Shown here piece after piece: positions 1-12,500 of a DNA stretch of 64,000 bases (position 1 is the stretch's first letter; the number at the start of each line of letters is the position of its first letter). Source of the stretch: Annona cherimola. Its lineage: Eukaryota; Streptophyta; Magnoliopsida; Magnoliales; Annonaceae. A program made the position numbers and the translations under genes. The DNA lies in assembly GCA_030490835.1 (NCBI GenBank), contig CM059975.1, forward strand, positions 57,031,174 through 57,095,173, given 5' to 3'. The notes under the pieces were generated by a model. It was not told the DNA's origin, ran no database searches, and was given only the letters and a program-made list of their open reading frames with translations.

Positions 1-981
1 TAGGTGATGCCCCTCTTAGGCATGCTTTTTGAAATTTTTATGCCTCCATTTCCACATATTTATGTGCCTCATTAGTTACCCTAGGGTCTTAGCTACTTAG
101 ATATGCATTTTAGGATTTTTAAAAATCCAAATATCATGTCATTCTTGCCCTTGGTCGTCCATGGCATTGACACATCACCTATGCTCCATTTTAAGCTACA
201 TATTAGGTATTAAACCAATGCATTTAAACCCTTACTTTTCCATGGATTCGACCATTAAATAAATCCATAAAATCCAGCTCCATTGAGCTCCATTTGACAC
301 CTAGCATAGCATTAAACCAAGTCATTTAACTCACTTGCTTTAACATAAATGCTATGGTAGTCTAGGGTGCACAAAGTTAATGTTAGGTACCTTTTTCCAA
401 TTAAGAACTTTTCCATTGTAATTAGAGTAATCCAATCCACTCATACCATAGATTTCATAATTTTATTCAATCATTTCAAATTTCATCTCAAACCGACTTT
501 TCTACATCAAGTTATGAACCTTTGAAAATAACCTTAGAGTGTGAGATTAAAAATAAATAATTATTACCTTCATCCCATCACATTTGCCTTAATCGAATCC
601 ATACATAAGGTCTAGCCCAAAATCATGAGCTTACCTTTCAAATTTCATCTCATTTCCCCTTATAGGCGTCAAGTTATGAATTTTCTACGATTTCCAACCT
701 AATTCCATAATTTTCATTTTAATCTCCATTAATTAAATCATGGAAATTAAAATAAATATTCATGTCACATTAGCATATTCTAATCCTCATTAAGCTCCTT
801 TATTCATCTTGACTCACACTGGGATTTGGCGATTAATCTTAATCACTATTTTTAATTTCAAACCCTAATTGCAAAATTCATTAATTCATAAAACTCATCC
901 AAAAATCAATCAATTCATACCTAAATCATCATTACATCTTAAATGCATTTATATGAGTCCTACTTGGGTCTGGGTATTACA
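1..981 (-). mobile_element. Truncated LTR, minus orientation, left end outside window
   Basis: On the minus strand this block opens at 981 with TGTAATACCCAGACCC, the start expected of many plant Ty3/gypsy LTRs, and runs AT-rich and non-coding to the window edge. The far terminus is not in the window, so neither a TSD nor the family can be settled. It abuts the zf-CCHC-like relic at 982, which suggests it inserted there. No open frame of note was seen. Confidence 0.45.
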
Positions 982-1337
982 TATGACCTACTCGCCCACA
1001 AAAGGTTTAGATAACGTGAAGTTTTTCGAATTGAAAATTTAGCCACTGCTTCTCCTATTGACCTAGTTGCATAAAAATGCCCTGCCATAGTGGCTCACGG
1101 ACGTCAATTTCCACCATTATCTTAAGGCTATTTTTCGATGCTGCTACTGCACAATAGTATTCAAAGGAGTTGCTAATCATATCCCCCAACAGCTATTTAT
1201 CAACCATGTAAGGGATTTTGGTGACATGGACTCAAATAGGCATCTTGTACAAATGATAACCCATGGGCTGATCGGTGATGTGATCTCAATGAATAAAACC
1301 AATTGCCTATCATGTACCCATGATCGGCTAGCAAGCA
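982..1337 (-). pseudogene. zf-CCHC/DUF4283-like relic (LINE-associated type)
   Basis: Read on the minus strand with frameshifts and stops, this stretch gives short pieces such as RSWVHDRQLVLF, MVEIDVREPLW and FQFEKL, followed by a stop and CGRVGH. Their order resembles DUF4283 followed by a zf-CCHC_4 knuckle, domains common in plant LINE ORF1 and related transposon proteins. The start side is cut by the solo LTR at 1338 and the far side by the LTR at 981. Further pieces of the same host DNA probably lie at 4812-4950 and 9489-9570. It is not functional. The assignment rests on motif reading by eye. Confidence 0.4.
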
Positions 1338-4300
1338 TGTGAAACCCGCAATCCTAGAATAACACATAGATTTTTGTACTGATTTTTATGATAAATAAAA
1401 TTCATGAAATATGTTATATTTTTAAATGTGTGTATTAGAGGTTAAAATAATGCAATTAAGAATTTAACCCACGTGAATAGTACATGTGAATAGTAACCGA
1501 GGATTAAGACACATGATTAAGAGTTAATCACTTGGATTAACCTAATCACAAAAAGACAAAATAGGGATTTAATCACTACAAGACAAAATAGCATTACTTT
1601 TTATTATTTTAATACAAATTTGGATTTTAGTGGAAAAATAGAAAAAAATTCATAATTTGCAATCCGAGCGTTGGAATTCGATGAAATTTTTTATGGATGG
1701 TTAAAAACTCATGATGAGCATGATGAAAAGGTTAATATGTGATGAAAATCACAAATCAAAGGTCAAGATGAAGCGTCAAATAGAGATCGAAAAAGTAGCT
1801 TAACTTTTAATTAAATCTACTTTTGACTTTTGAATAAAATAAATAATTAAAAAAATTAACTGAAAGGCAGCTGCAGCAGGGGCATAGCAGGCTAGGGTGG
1901 CTGGAATTTTGACCAAATCAATGATCCATGATCATCATCATCTTAAATCAATGGCTAGGATTTATTTAGCCTAAACTAATTAATTTTAAAAATCAAAAAA
2001 TCAAGGAAAAATAGGACTGCATAGGGTGGGCTGGAGCAAGCCTAGGGTGGCTGCACAAAGCTCCATGTATTTTCAAAATTATAAAAAAATATTTTTTTAT
2101 AATTAAATACCTCAAGCTAGGGGGGATAAAATCCAATTTTTTGAAAGATCAAGCCCTATAATAGGGCAACAGGGGGGACATCCAATGCATCAAAAACCCA
2201 ACTCCATTTGAGCATTTTTCACCCCCCATCACGTTCTAGCCTTGAGGAGAAAGTGTGAGAAAAAGAAGGATATCTCCACTTCGGGTAACTGATTTCCACT
2301 CAAATTTTTTTTTTGGATGTTAAGTAGGGTAAAACCATGCTTATATAATGTCTAAACATGAGAAAATAAGTATAGTAATAATGCTTAATCGGAATTATGC
2401 CAAAAAATTAAAAATTTGGAGCAAAGATGGAGCATTCGGGAAGATAGCATATGATATGTGAAAATAATGCTCCGAAATTTATAAATAAAATTTGGGATGT
2501 ATGAATATGATAAATATGATGTTGGAATGATGATATATTAATTTCATGATTTTTGGAATTAAGGATTATGCTTGAGTGAATTTATGTTGATTTTTAATAT
2601 ATGGAGAAAATGATTTATTTAGCCAAGTAAATGATGATAAATTTAAAATGTATAAAATTTTCCATGATATACTAAGCATAAGCTATATCATTTTATTTTT
2701 TATTTTTGGAAAAAATGTCAAATTTTGGAACCCATGAACAGTAACTCACATTATTGTGAACAGTAACCTCGAGTGAACAGTGATTGCTACAGTAACTGCT
2801 ACAATAAACAGCGTGATTTGGAGAAATTTTGATATTAATATTTAAATCTAATGATGAAATTTTTAAGGATTTATCGATAAAAATCTATATAAGAAAATAA
2901 TGACCAAATATTTTTAAGGTTAACCTCTATAAGAAATTATGGAGGTAAATAAGGTCATAAATGAATATAACATATGTATGATAAAGTATATATATCCTTT
3001 TCACTTGTATATGAAAAGGAAAGGAAAGGATAAATTATCCAGATTGAAGCAAAACAGAGGTAAGCAAGCAAACTTTTTTGAAAATGATTTTTATATGTTT
3101 TATATTGCAACCATGGAATATGTCGGAATTGCTTTATTATAAGCAAATCCATATAGAAATAAGGAGAAATGTGGAGTTATGTGGGAATTGCTTTATCATA
3201 AGCAAATCCTTATGAAAATAAGGAAAAATGTGGAAATGGTTGCATTATAATGGAACAAAGAAAATTTTGATTTCCAAATAATATTTGGTTTTATCAAATG
3301 AATTTAAAATGATTTATTAAAATATTTTGAAGCGGATTTAAGGAAGGCCAACCGATAATCGACTTGAATGAAGACTTTTTTAAAAGTAATGACCAAAGGA
3401 CCATACAAGCTTACCTTCATATAGAAGTAACTCATGTGTCATGTGAACAAGGAATATGATACCATATAAAGAAAATGAATTATGCATTGGTATATCCTTT
3501 GTTCATGAAAAACCCAGAAATTGGAAGAAAAGCGTTTGCAAAATCTTTTGTCTTCAGATATCAAAATGTTTTTGAAATTATTTTACCGCTCAAAATTTAT
3601 TTAAAAACATTTTAGCAAGGTTTTGAAATTACTATTTCTCAAATATTTCCTTCAAATATTTTAAATGATTTAGAAATGTATTATTTAAATATTTTCAAAA
3701 TTATTTAAGGTTGGTCATCCTTACAAAATATTTTAATTAACTTGTTAACTTGTGCTGTGCCAAGTTTTCAAGTTAGAAAAGGGAATACAGGCCAAGGTCT
3801 GTACTATTTTGAAATGACATGCTAGCATCAAGTTTTGACAAGGAAAAGCCATAGACTAGGGTCTGTGGAGTTTTATAAAAAGCATGCTAGCATAAGAATG
3901 TGGAGAAAGGAATGTGCACATGAGCTATGAACTAGGTCTACTATAGAGGATATGCAGACCGAACGCGGTTGTAAGATGGGCCCCCTCTACATAGGCCAAA
4001 TCGCTTCAAAAGGAAAAATGCCGGCGGTGCCCTCCCTGAAATGGGAGAAGAACACGGATGACTGCTTGGCTCGCGAGTTATCAAATGAAATGGTTTCTCT
4101 CCTAAGGAGGAAAGGGTGATCACTTGGTAAGTGTCGCCTACCAGACGAACAGAAACGTATTACATGATGCATATGCTTGTTTTAAAAAGGTTTTATGGAA
4201 AATATTTTAATGACATAAGAATGTCCTTGGAGAAAGGAAGTTTTATGAAAAACATTTTTATATTCATAGAAAAGAGGTTTACATGTTAAGTTTGCAAGCA

Positions 4301-4811
4301 TATATTGTATGAAAGGTTTTATGAAAAGGTTTCCACTGGTTGATAGTAGATCACTTGATAAGTGTCTACTATTGAATGGGAGAAATGCATTTAAATGGAA
4401 AAAGGCTTGCTTACTGAGTTTCGACTCACGTTTTGCTTTTCAAACCATAGACAGGTACAGCACAGGCCAGGAAGGAAAGGAAAAAGAAGGTATGAAGAAA
4501 ATCTTATGATATGCTGGTCTGTATATGGTATGAATGAACATATGGTAAGGAGTTTTCAAATTATGTATGTATGAAATGACCAGGTTAAAATAACTTATAT
4601 TGTACAAAAACAAGTATGAATGTTATCAATGATAATTGAAATTTGATGATAAGTATGTGTCTATATGTGATAAAAGAAAAAGAAAAAAAAATTAGACGAT
4701 ATCCAATTAAGAATTCGCCGCGTGATTAGGGCAACAATCCTGATTCACACTTACCAATCGACAAGATCTTGGAGTAAGGATAAATGTGACGCCTCGGTTT
4801 GGGGCGCCACA
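1338..4811 (+). mobile_element. Solo LTR A, Ty3/gypsy, complete
   Basis: A complete LTR of 3474 bp starts TGTGAAACCC at 1338 and ends GGGGCGCCACA at 4811. It is flanked by a perfect 5-bp TSD, AAGCA (1333-1337 and 4812-4816), so it is a solo LTR left by LTR-LTR recombination. It shares landmarks with the other Ty3 LTRs here: GTGAATAGT repeats near the start (about 1470-1500), an AACAGTAAC-type cluster (about 2735-2815), a TTACTGAGT motif (about 4410) and the end block GGGCAACAATCCTGATTCAC. It is longer than LTRs C and D, mainly in the second half. Small open frames inside look accidental. Confidence 0.92.
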
Positions 4812-4950
4812 AAGCATTACCCTTTTGTCTTCCTCATTTCAAAAGTTCACAAGTGCAATTCACACCGGCGTCCATGATGCTAAGTTTACCCATTGTGCTC
4901 TTGTGTTTTCTCATGGTTGATTAGAAGTTCTCTTTGTTATACTCTTGCTT
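4812..4950. other. Old host sequence between two solo LTRs
   Basis: This 139-bp stretch holds one copy of the TSD of LTR A at its left edge (AAGCA) and one copy of the TSD of LTR B at its right edge (TGCTT, 4946-4950). Joined to 1337 on one side and 9494 on the other, it belongs to the older sequence that received both insertions. No intact coding frame was seen. Confidence 0.6.
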
Positions 4951-7719
4951 TGTGAAATCCCGATCTTGGAGGTATGTATGAAACCCTAGGTTTATAAACT
5001 TTAAGTAATGTATTGATCTTTATATAAAATATATGGATGATATTTTGCAATATATGGAATTGGAAGATTAAATAATGAATTATGAAATGTAAATTCGGAT
5101 GAATAGTGAAACGTGAATACTAAAATGTGAATAGTAACTGTGGGATTAAGGAGTATGTTAAGTTAATCACTTTGGATTAACTTAATCATAAAAGACGAAA
5201 AAGGAAGCTTCCCACAAAAGGAGAAAATAGCCACTTTTTGATTTATTTAGTATTTTCGGATTTTTAGTGGATTTTTGAGAGAAAATGAAGAAAAATTCAT
5301 AACTTGCAATCCGGACGTCGAATTAAAGTGAAATTTTTTATGGATGGCCAAAATCTTATGATGAACATGATGAGTGGTCCAAGATCTATCAAAAATCATG
5401 AATCAAGGGTCAAGATTAATCGTCATTTGAAGATAAAAAAGTAGCCCACTTTTCATTAATTATAATTTGACTTTTGGGTTATTTTTAATTAATTAAAAAT
5501 CAAATAATTAATGAAAAGCTGCAATGGCTGCTGGAGGCTTGACTTTTGGGCCAAAATCCAATGGTCCAAAATCAATCTTATCAAGAATCAACGGTTGAGA
5601 TAAATTAGCTTAAAAATAATTAATTTTAATAAATAAAAAATTATAAATAAATAGGGGATAGCTAGGTGGCAGGAGCTGATGATTAGGGTGGCTGTACAAA
5701 TCTCAAAATATTGCATGGGATTTGGAAAAAATATTTAGAATTAAATACCTTGAGCAAGGGGGTAAATTGCAAATATGTGAAAAATGCAAGACTATAAATA
5801 GGGGCATGGGATGAACGACCAAAGCACACAAACCCAGCTCATTTGAGCATTTCCAACCCCCACCCACACGTTCAAGCCTTGAGGAGGAGAGGAGAGAAGG
5901 ATAGAGAGAGAAAGTGAGAAGAGAAGGAGGATATCTTCACTTGAGGTGAGTGAATTCTTCTCAAATTTCTTTTGGGTGTTAATTAGGATAAAACCATGCT
6001 TAAATAATGCCTAATCATGAGAAAATAAGTATGGTTATAATGCCAAAGTAGAATTATGCCAAAACATCAAAAATTTGGAGCAAGAATAGAGCATTCGGGA
6101 AGATAACATATGATATGTGTAAATAATGCTCCAATATTGATAAATGATAATTTGGGATGAATTTTTATGATATTTATGATGTTGGAATGATGATATATTA
6201 ATTTCATAATTTTTGGATTTAAGGATTATGCTTAAGTAAAATTATGATGAATTTTAGTATGTGGAGAAAATGATTTATTTAGCCAAGTAAATGATGATAA
6301 ATTCAAAATTCATGAATTTTTTCATGATATACTAACTAAGAGCTATGTCATGGTATTTTTTATTTTTGGAAAAAATGTCAATTTTTGGAACCCATGAACA
6401 GTAACCCACGTTGTTGTGAACAGTAACATCGGGTGAACAGTACCCATGAACAGTGATGATAAACAGTACCACGAATAGTAAAAAGCATAAATTGGGTAGA
6501 AAAAAATGAGATTAGTATTTATATATATATGGAATTTTTAAAGGATTTATGGATAAAAATCCATATAAATGGGTAATGACCAAGTATCTTTATAAGATTA
6601 ACCTCTATGGGAATGAGGTAATGAATAGTTATAAAGCAAGCATGGAAAGCAACCTAAGGCATGGAATGGATGGATAAAATATCCATTTTTCTTGTATAGG
6701 GAAAAAGGAAGGAGAAGGTTGAGGACACTGACTAAGGAGGCAAGCAAGAAAACCCTTTCGAAAATATGTTTTATTCTCAAGTATTTATGAAATGTGTTTA
6801 AGGGTGGTCATTCCTATAATATTTTGAAATGATGAATGTTTATGAGTTTTTGTGAAAAGTCATGCCAACATATTGATATCATGTGATGTTCATGGACATG
6901 TGCACATGTATGATGCATAATGAAGAGGCTTTAGTGGAGGTAGAAAGCGGATCAGAGGGTCCCCCTTCACTACTACCGAGTCGTATGGGCTGTGCGCCGG
7001 CAACATCCACCCAAGAGGTGGAGGCAAAAGAATGTTATGTATGAATGAATGCATTGCATTTTCATATATGGATTGAAAAGGAAAGCATGGATTTGAAATG
7101 ATGTTTTTAAGGGATGGTGCAAATAATTCTCTACATGAGAATAACAAGTCACCTGGTGTAAGAGGTATATAATGCTGGGGAAATCAAAAGTCATGCATGT
7201 AGGAGACCATGTAGGCGTCAAGAGGAAGAAACGTTCCCCTTGATGAGGCCAAGTCAGAGAAAGCCAGCGTATTGGACCATGCTATGTGAAATGTTCCCTG
7301 GGCTAGCATACCTGCACACGAAAGTTTATGTCAGGAATGGAAAGGAAGCATTTGCACATCCAATTTTATGAAATGAATTTTATGAAAAGGTTTTTGTGCA
7401 TTTGATAGTTGATCACTTGGTAGGTGTCTTTCTATCGAATGGAGAGGAATGCATTTAAAATGAAAAATGCTTGCTTATTGAGTTTCGACTCATGTTTTGT
7501 TTTCCCAACTTCAGACAGGTATAGGGAAAGCCAAGAGATGAAGGGCATGTGTTGCTAAAAGAAAAGAGAAATCTACAAAGGTTAGTAGATTTTGTTGGAA
7601 ACAATGTTCCAAACAAAACAAATTGACCAAAGCATAAGTTTTGATGATTAAACAAAGACTAATTTGAGTATATAAAGGGTACTAATGAGTTTGCCAAGTG
7701 TTTAAGTAAAACAAAGAAG

Positions 7720-8475
7720 TCAAGTCGATTACCAAGTCGACTTGGACTTCGACTTGGGGTGAAGTCGATACCGAAGTCGACTTCACAAGCGACTTCAAAT
7801 GGCAAAAGGTGGAAAGCATTGAAAATAGAAAACAAGCAAATGAAGTCGCAGGCCAAGTCGACTCCAGGTGCGACTTAGGAAACCAAGTCGCAGACGAAGT
7901 CGACTCCAGCATCGACTTCAGGTATCCAGAGCTGAAAAGTGGAAACGAACATGACGAAGTCGCAGGCGAAGTCGACTCCAGGTGCGACTTGGGCGAAGTC
8001 GCAGACGAGGTCGACTCCAACTTCGACTTGAGGAGTTCAGACTTGAAGATTGAAGTTTCAAGCTTATTTCAAGAATCCATTTGAAATTTATCAAATCCAA
8101 ATAGGATGCAAAGTTCATTCTCAAAAAGCAACTAAAGTTTCTTGAAGATCAAAAGCTAAGCTTAATACTCAAAGTTCAAATCAAGTCTATCAAGTCCAAA
8201 GCTAAAGCTTATTCCAAATGAAGCAACACCCAAGTCATGAAGACCAATTTTACAAAGTTCAAGACAGTTCTAGAGGATCAAGGTGTTTTTGCAAAAGACC
8301 AAGCCAAGTCGCAACCCAAGTCGACTCCAGGATCGACTTGAGTTGAAGACTGAAGGCCAAGTTGACCCAGACTAGGACTTAGAACTCTGAAGAACTGGAG
8401 TCGCACACGAGGTCGACTCCAGGTGCGACTTGGAAGCCAAGTCGCAGACCAAGTCGACTCCACATGCGACTTGGG
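7720..8475 (+). repeat. AAGTCGACTT minisatellite in Copia LTR U3
   Basis: Imperfect units built from AAGTCGCAG, AAGTCGACTCCAGG and TGCGACTT recur about every 40-60 bp, densest at 7720-8040 and again at 8300-8475. The core AAGTCGACTT is a perfect palindrome containing a SalI site. The same motif fills the corresponding part of the LTRs at 54933-56573 and, in reverse, 52234-53725. Small open frames across it, on both strands, are by-products of the repeat. Confidence 0.75.
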
Positions 8476-8557
8476 TCACAACGGTCGGAATTTATTTGAA
8501 CGTTGGCGCATTAAATGCGCGCCACCTACCCTCTAACGTTCGGATTCCCTCCAAAAT

Positions 8558-8565
8558 TATAAATA
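8558..8565 (+). promoter_or_regulatory. Putative TATA box of Copia LTR
   Basis: TATAAATA lies downstream of the AAGTCGACTT repeats and about 630 bp before the LTR end, a sensible place for the U3/R border. The position suggests the LTR promoter. There is no transcript evidence. Confidence 0.4.
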
Positions 8566-9488
8566 GCATTCAAGATGGACAAGGGAAGTAGCTGAGAATC
8601 ATTAAGTGTGCTTAACTACTACATTCAAGAGCTCAAAAGAGATCAAGTCACTCAAAGAAGAAGAACTCCATCTCAAACTGCAAGAGCTTCATTTCAGAAT
8701 CTTCAAAGCCAACTCTTCAAGTTCTTCTATGCGCCTAATTGCTGCTACACATCTGTAAAGTGTAGTTTTCCTATTCTTTCTGTTGTATGTGTTAAACTTG
8801 ATTTAGTTTGAGGAACTAAGATCAAGTATAAGCAAAGTAGTGTGTGATTGGAGTGTGATTCATCACCTACTTGTGCTGTGTTTTGTTGATGCCACCTAGA
8901 GTTGGAATCTAGAAGAGAGCAGTGGCTCTAATTGTATTGAGAATACAATAGTGGAACCCAAGTCACAAGGAGTGTGAGCTTGGAAGAGTGGAGTAGGGAG
9001 GTTGCCCGAACCACTATAAAAATCCTGCGTGTTTGATTTATTTATCTGCTCTTTACATTATATTGCTTTCCATTACGATTCTTCATTAAGGGGACTGGAT
9101 TAATCCGGGGTTAAGTTTCTGTTTAAGTTATAAATTTTTAAATACCCAATTCACCCCTCCCCTCTTGGGTTTTGCCATTAACTCGGGACCAACAGATTTT
9201 TGTATGAATAAATGCCCTAATGGGATATGCTGAAAAAGACATAGGTTGTATGAAATTATGAAGTAATGAATAATATGAGAAGTTGATGATTTATGATGAT
9301 ATGGATAAGTCCATTATGAATGATGATGTGTATACATTTATGTGATGAAAGAAAAGAAAAAGAAAAAAAATTTGGACGAGATCCAATTAAGAACCCGCCG
9401 TGTGATCAGGGCAACAATCTTGAGCACGTTTACCAATCGACAAGATCCCAGAGTAAGGCTTCTAGGCACCCCGGGTCGGGATGCCACA

Positions 9489-12400
9489 TGCTTAGTGAAG
9501 AGGATTGCTGAGTTGCCCTCTAGATCAATCTTCCTACATTGCTTGATGTCAATGGCCAGCGTCCACAATTTTGCCCTAGTATTTTTGCTTCATTTACTTC
9601 TTAATATACCTAGGTTTGACCCTGCCTTGCCTGCAATTTATCGCCATGCTTAGCTCCAAATGAGGAAGATAGACTCCATGTTTCATTGCTAGAGAGAATC
9701 TATTTCTTTTGATAATTATCTTTGAATATAACCACTTTCGCTGGCACTTTCGAAAAAACCAATGTGCAAAATTTACAAGCTAGAAACCTCACCTATGGAG
9801 GATTCTTAATGAAGTGGCATGCTTTTGTTTCTCTTTTTGGCTGTTAGAATTACTTGAAATGTGGTTGTCATAAAAACCACAAATGGCACAACAATTGGAA
9901 CAACAAAAATAATTGGTAATGTAGCTTTAAGTAGCGTGTCAATTGGAAAAGTAAGACCTTGAAGAACTTCAAGAATAATTGAATACGTGCTAATGCATCA
10001 GAGGCTCAAATAGGCTAAATAGCAATATGTTACGTAGCAGATCAGGCACAAGCAACATCATGAATATACAAAGTTGACCATTCCTTTCTCGCCAAATTAA
10101 TAGTCGCTTGCGACTAATTAACCTTTCGATAGATGCAATGGTAGAGTTTTCTAAACCTCAAATGAAGTAATGCGAGAGTGCAAGATCAAATGTCATTGGC
10201 TATCCCATAATGAAACCTACATTGGAAAAAAAATTGAAAGCCAAAGATTGTGTTATATCCTGCAAAAGAAGAGTAAATAATGTTAGTAACAAAAGCTATG
10301 GCAAAATAGCCATTGTATTAGATCTTAGAGATGAATGAAGAATATTTTGTGTTGGTTTATCATTTTTTTGACCTATTATAGAGTTGTTTCTTTCGAAGAT
10401 GCGTTGCATTATAAAAGTAATCTGAACATTCAAATTACATGTCGTTTGGCAATTCAGAAGATGTTACATAAAATTTGGCATTCTAATTTTATATCTCATT
10501 AAAAAGAGCTTTTGACTAAAAGGGCATAACATAATGGCTAAAATCCACTATATTTTTAAAAAAAGATGCAGAAGATAAATTGGATAGGAGCTTAAAAATA
10601 GAACTCTTATCATCTTGATGTGCAAATACAAAGCATAAATAAATCATCTTATCTTTTGTTAATGAAAAATAAGTTATCTTATCTTAACTAAAAGAGATAC
10701 ATAACAACTAGTTAAAAAGGATGAACATTTGCATGAATGATGTAATATAAAGGTTTGAATGATGTGTTTGTCTGTTGAGGTACTTTGAAAACCCTATTTG
10801 GCATTCATGTATGTTAAGACAACCAAATATCCTATGACTCAACTCATTGATCAATTTTTAACTAAAAAATTTATTTTTAACTAAAAAATTTATTTTTAAC
10901 TAAAAAATTTAGGATCATTGAGAGTCTCATCAACTACATTAAGTACTAAATTGAAATCATAATGCTAAGTGTATTATGAGAATAAGTTTAACTTGTTTAC
11001 TAAGGTCAAAGATAAGCAAAACATTACATTTGCAAAATTTGAAGATAAGGTTTAAACTTAGAAAAAATTTAGATCTCAATAATCTTTAAATGAATTTTGC
11101 AATGTATAAAAAAGAAAAAGTACTGAAGGAGGAATTGACAAGTTGCATATATGTCTAATTAATATGCTCATTTTAACGCAAACATCCATATCGATCAAGT
11201 AATAAAGAATGAGTAGAGTTTCATTCCCATAAGGATTGTGTTAAATGGATTAAAGCACCTTAAAATTCAATTGGCTTGTATGAATTGGCAAATTGAATAG
11301 AATTTGTGTTTAAATAGATAAAATAAATTTAACTAAACTAAACCAAAATAGAATGGTTGTTGGAGAGTTTTCCTTGAGATGAATAAGATGGGTGGCAGAA
11401 TGAATTCATTGACTCATAGCTATGTTAGATTTGTTCCTTTTTAAGTTAATTGTACAGAGATTACTAACCTATGTTCATTTATATTCATATGTCTTCCAAC
11501 ACATACAAACCTAACCATATTTTAGTTAATTGCTATGTTCCCATGCAACCAAGTAAAATAAGGCTAATAACCACATAACCTAATCATAATTTCATAGGGT
11601 TAATAAGTATATTCTTATCCATATTAACATTCGACACAAACAAGAGCTGGAAAACCTATGCCTTACATATATATCTCATTTAAATCCCACTTTTTCAAGC
11701 ATAAATCTAAATATTCAATCAATCTACAGGGTTGTAAAGCTTGTAAATGCATTAAGCATGGTGTATAAGGGTAAACTCATGCAAGCATAAGGAAACCAAA
11801 CTAACATAGCTTATGACATCAAATCTTCCACAACTCCCATCACAGTGACATTTAGCCCATAAACATGATTTGAACTTCCATAAAAACTAAGTTTACAATC
11901 ATCCCAAGGGAATACAAAAAATGAAAAGAAAAATGAAAATAGGAGATGAAACTCTATAATTTACACTGCAGCAGCTAAATCTCCATTTGATTCTCTCTCT
12001 TGCCTTGAAGCCCTTGTTTTTCTCCTCCTTTCTCAGCAGCCACGAGCCCTTTAGTTTAATCTTAAGAAACCCTGAGAGAAATATTTATAACCCCCTTAGT
12101 TTGGAGCTTCACACGTGTGAGATTTCACACACATCAGCTTTGTGGCCATAGCCTCCACCTTACTGGACAGCCTGTGTAGTACCCCGACCTATGGGCGCGC
12201 CACACCGTGTGGTACCTTACTCCACAAATCTTTTTAGGTGGTGAAACTTATGAATGAAACCAAAGTTTCATTACTTATACGAGTGGAAGCTGTTCCTAAT
12301 TTGTCGAGAAATCAGCCTGAATTTTCTTTTCTTTTCTTCTCTTTAAAACCTACATTGGTCCCATTTCCTTAACTAAAATCCAACAGCATGTCGTCTATAC

Positions 12401-12500
12401 TTAGGATATTTAGGCGATACAAAACCTGATAATCAATACAATTTCAACATTTTCTACTAATTTACTCACATTTACTTCAATTCAAACTAATACATTCATT
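9489..12500. other. Decayed intergenic sequence without a supported gene
   Basis: The first 80 bases, read on the minus strand, give WTLAIDIKQCRKIDLEGN, which may continue the zf-CCHC/DUF4283-like relic. A 19-bp unit (TTTTTAACTAAAAAATTTA) is repeated three times at about 10855-10911. A segment at about 10445-10560 resembles 59775-59880. The part from about 11190 (AATGAGTAGAGTTTCATTCC) onward looks like old LTR or untranslated retroelement DNA, but no termini could be fixed. No gene is supported. Confidence 0.4.

Larger units (their letters stand above)
7593..9194 (+). mobile_element. Copia-type solo LTR nested in LTR B
   Basis: A 1602-bp LTR begins TGTTGGAAAC and ends GGGACCAACA. A perfect TSD GATTT flanks it at 7588-7592 and 9195-9199. 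The TGTTGG...CCAACA termini, the length and the start sequence resemble Sirevirus-type Ty1/copia LTRs. The first half carries imperfect tandem copies of an AAGTCGACTT-centred motif. A TATAAATA box follows at 8558-8565, so the repeats sit in the putative U3 upstream of the promoter. No internal element sequence adjoins it, so it is a solo LTR. Confidence 0.9.
4951..9488 (+). mobile_element. Solo LTR B, Ty3/gypsy, split by a Copia LTR
   Basis: The LTR begins TGTGAAATCCC at 4951 and ends GGGATGCCACA at 9488, flanked by the TSD TGCTT (4946-4950 and 9489-9493). After removal of the nested Copia LTR (7593-9194) and one copy of its TSD, it is about 2.9 kb and collinear with LTR A. A TATAAATA box lies at 5793-5800. 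A GAACAGTAAC cluster lies at about 6395-6480. The conserved LTR end, with GGGCAACAATCT, CCAATCGACAAGATC and GTAAGGCTTCTAGGC, lies at about 9408-9465. Confidence 0.92.

Noticed and set aside
7809..8084. 91-codon plus-strand and overlapping minus-strand frames in the Copia LTR
   Set aside because: They are by-products of the AAGTCGACTT repeat in an LTR, with no domain and open on both strands.
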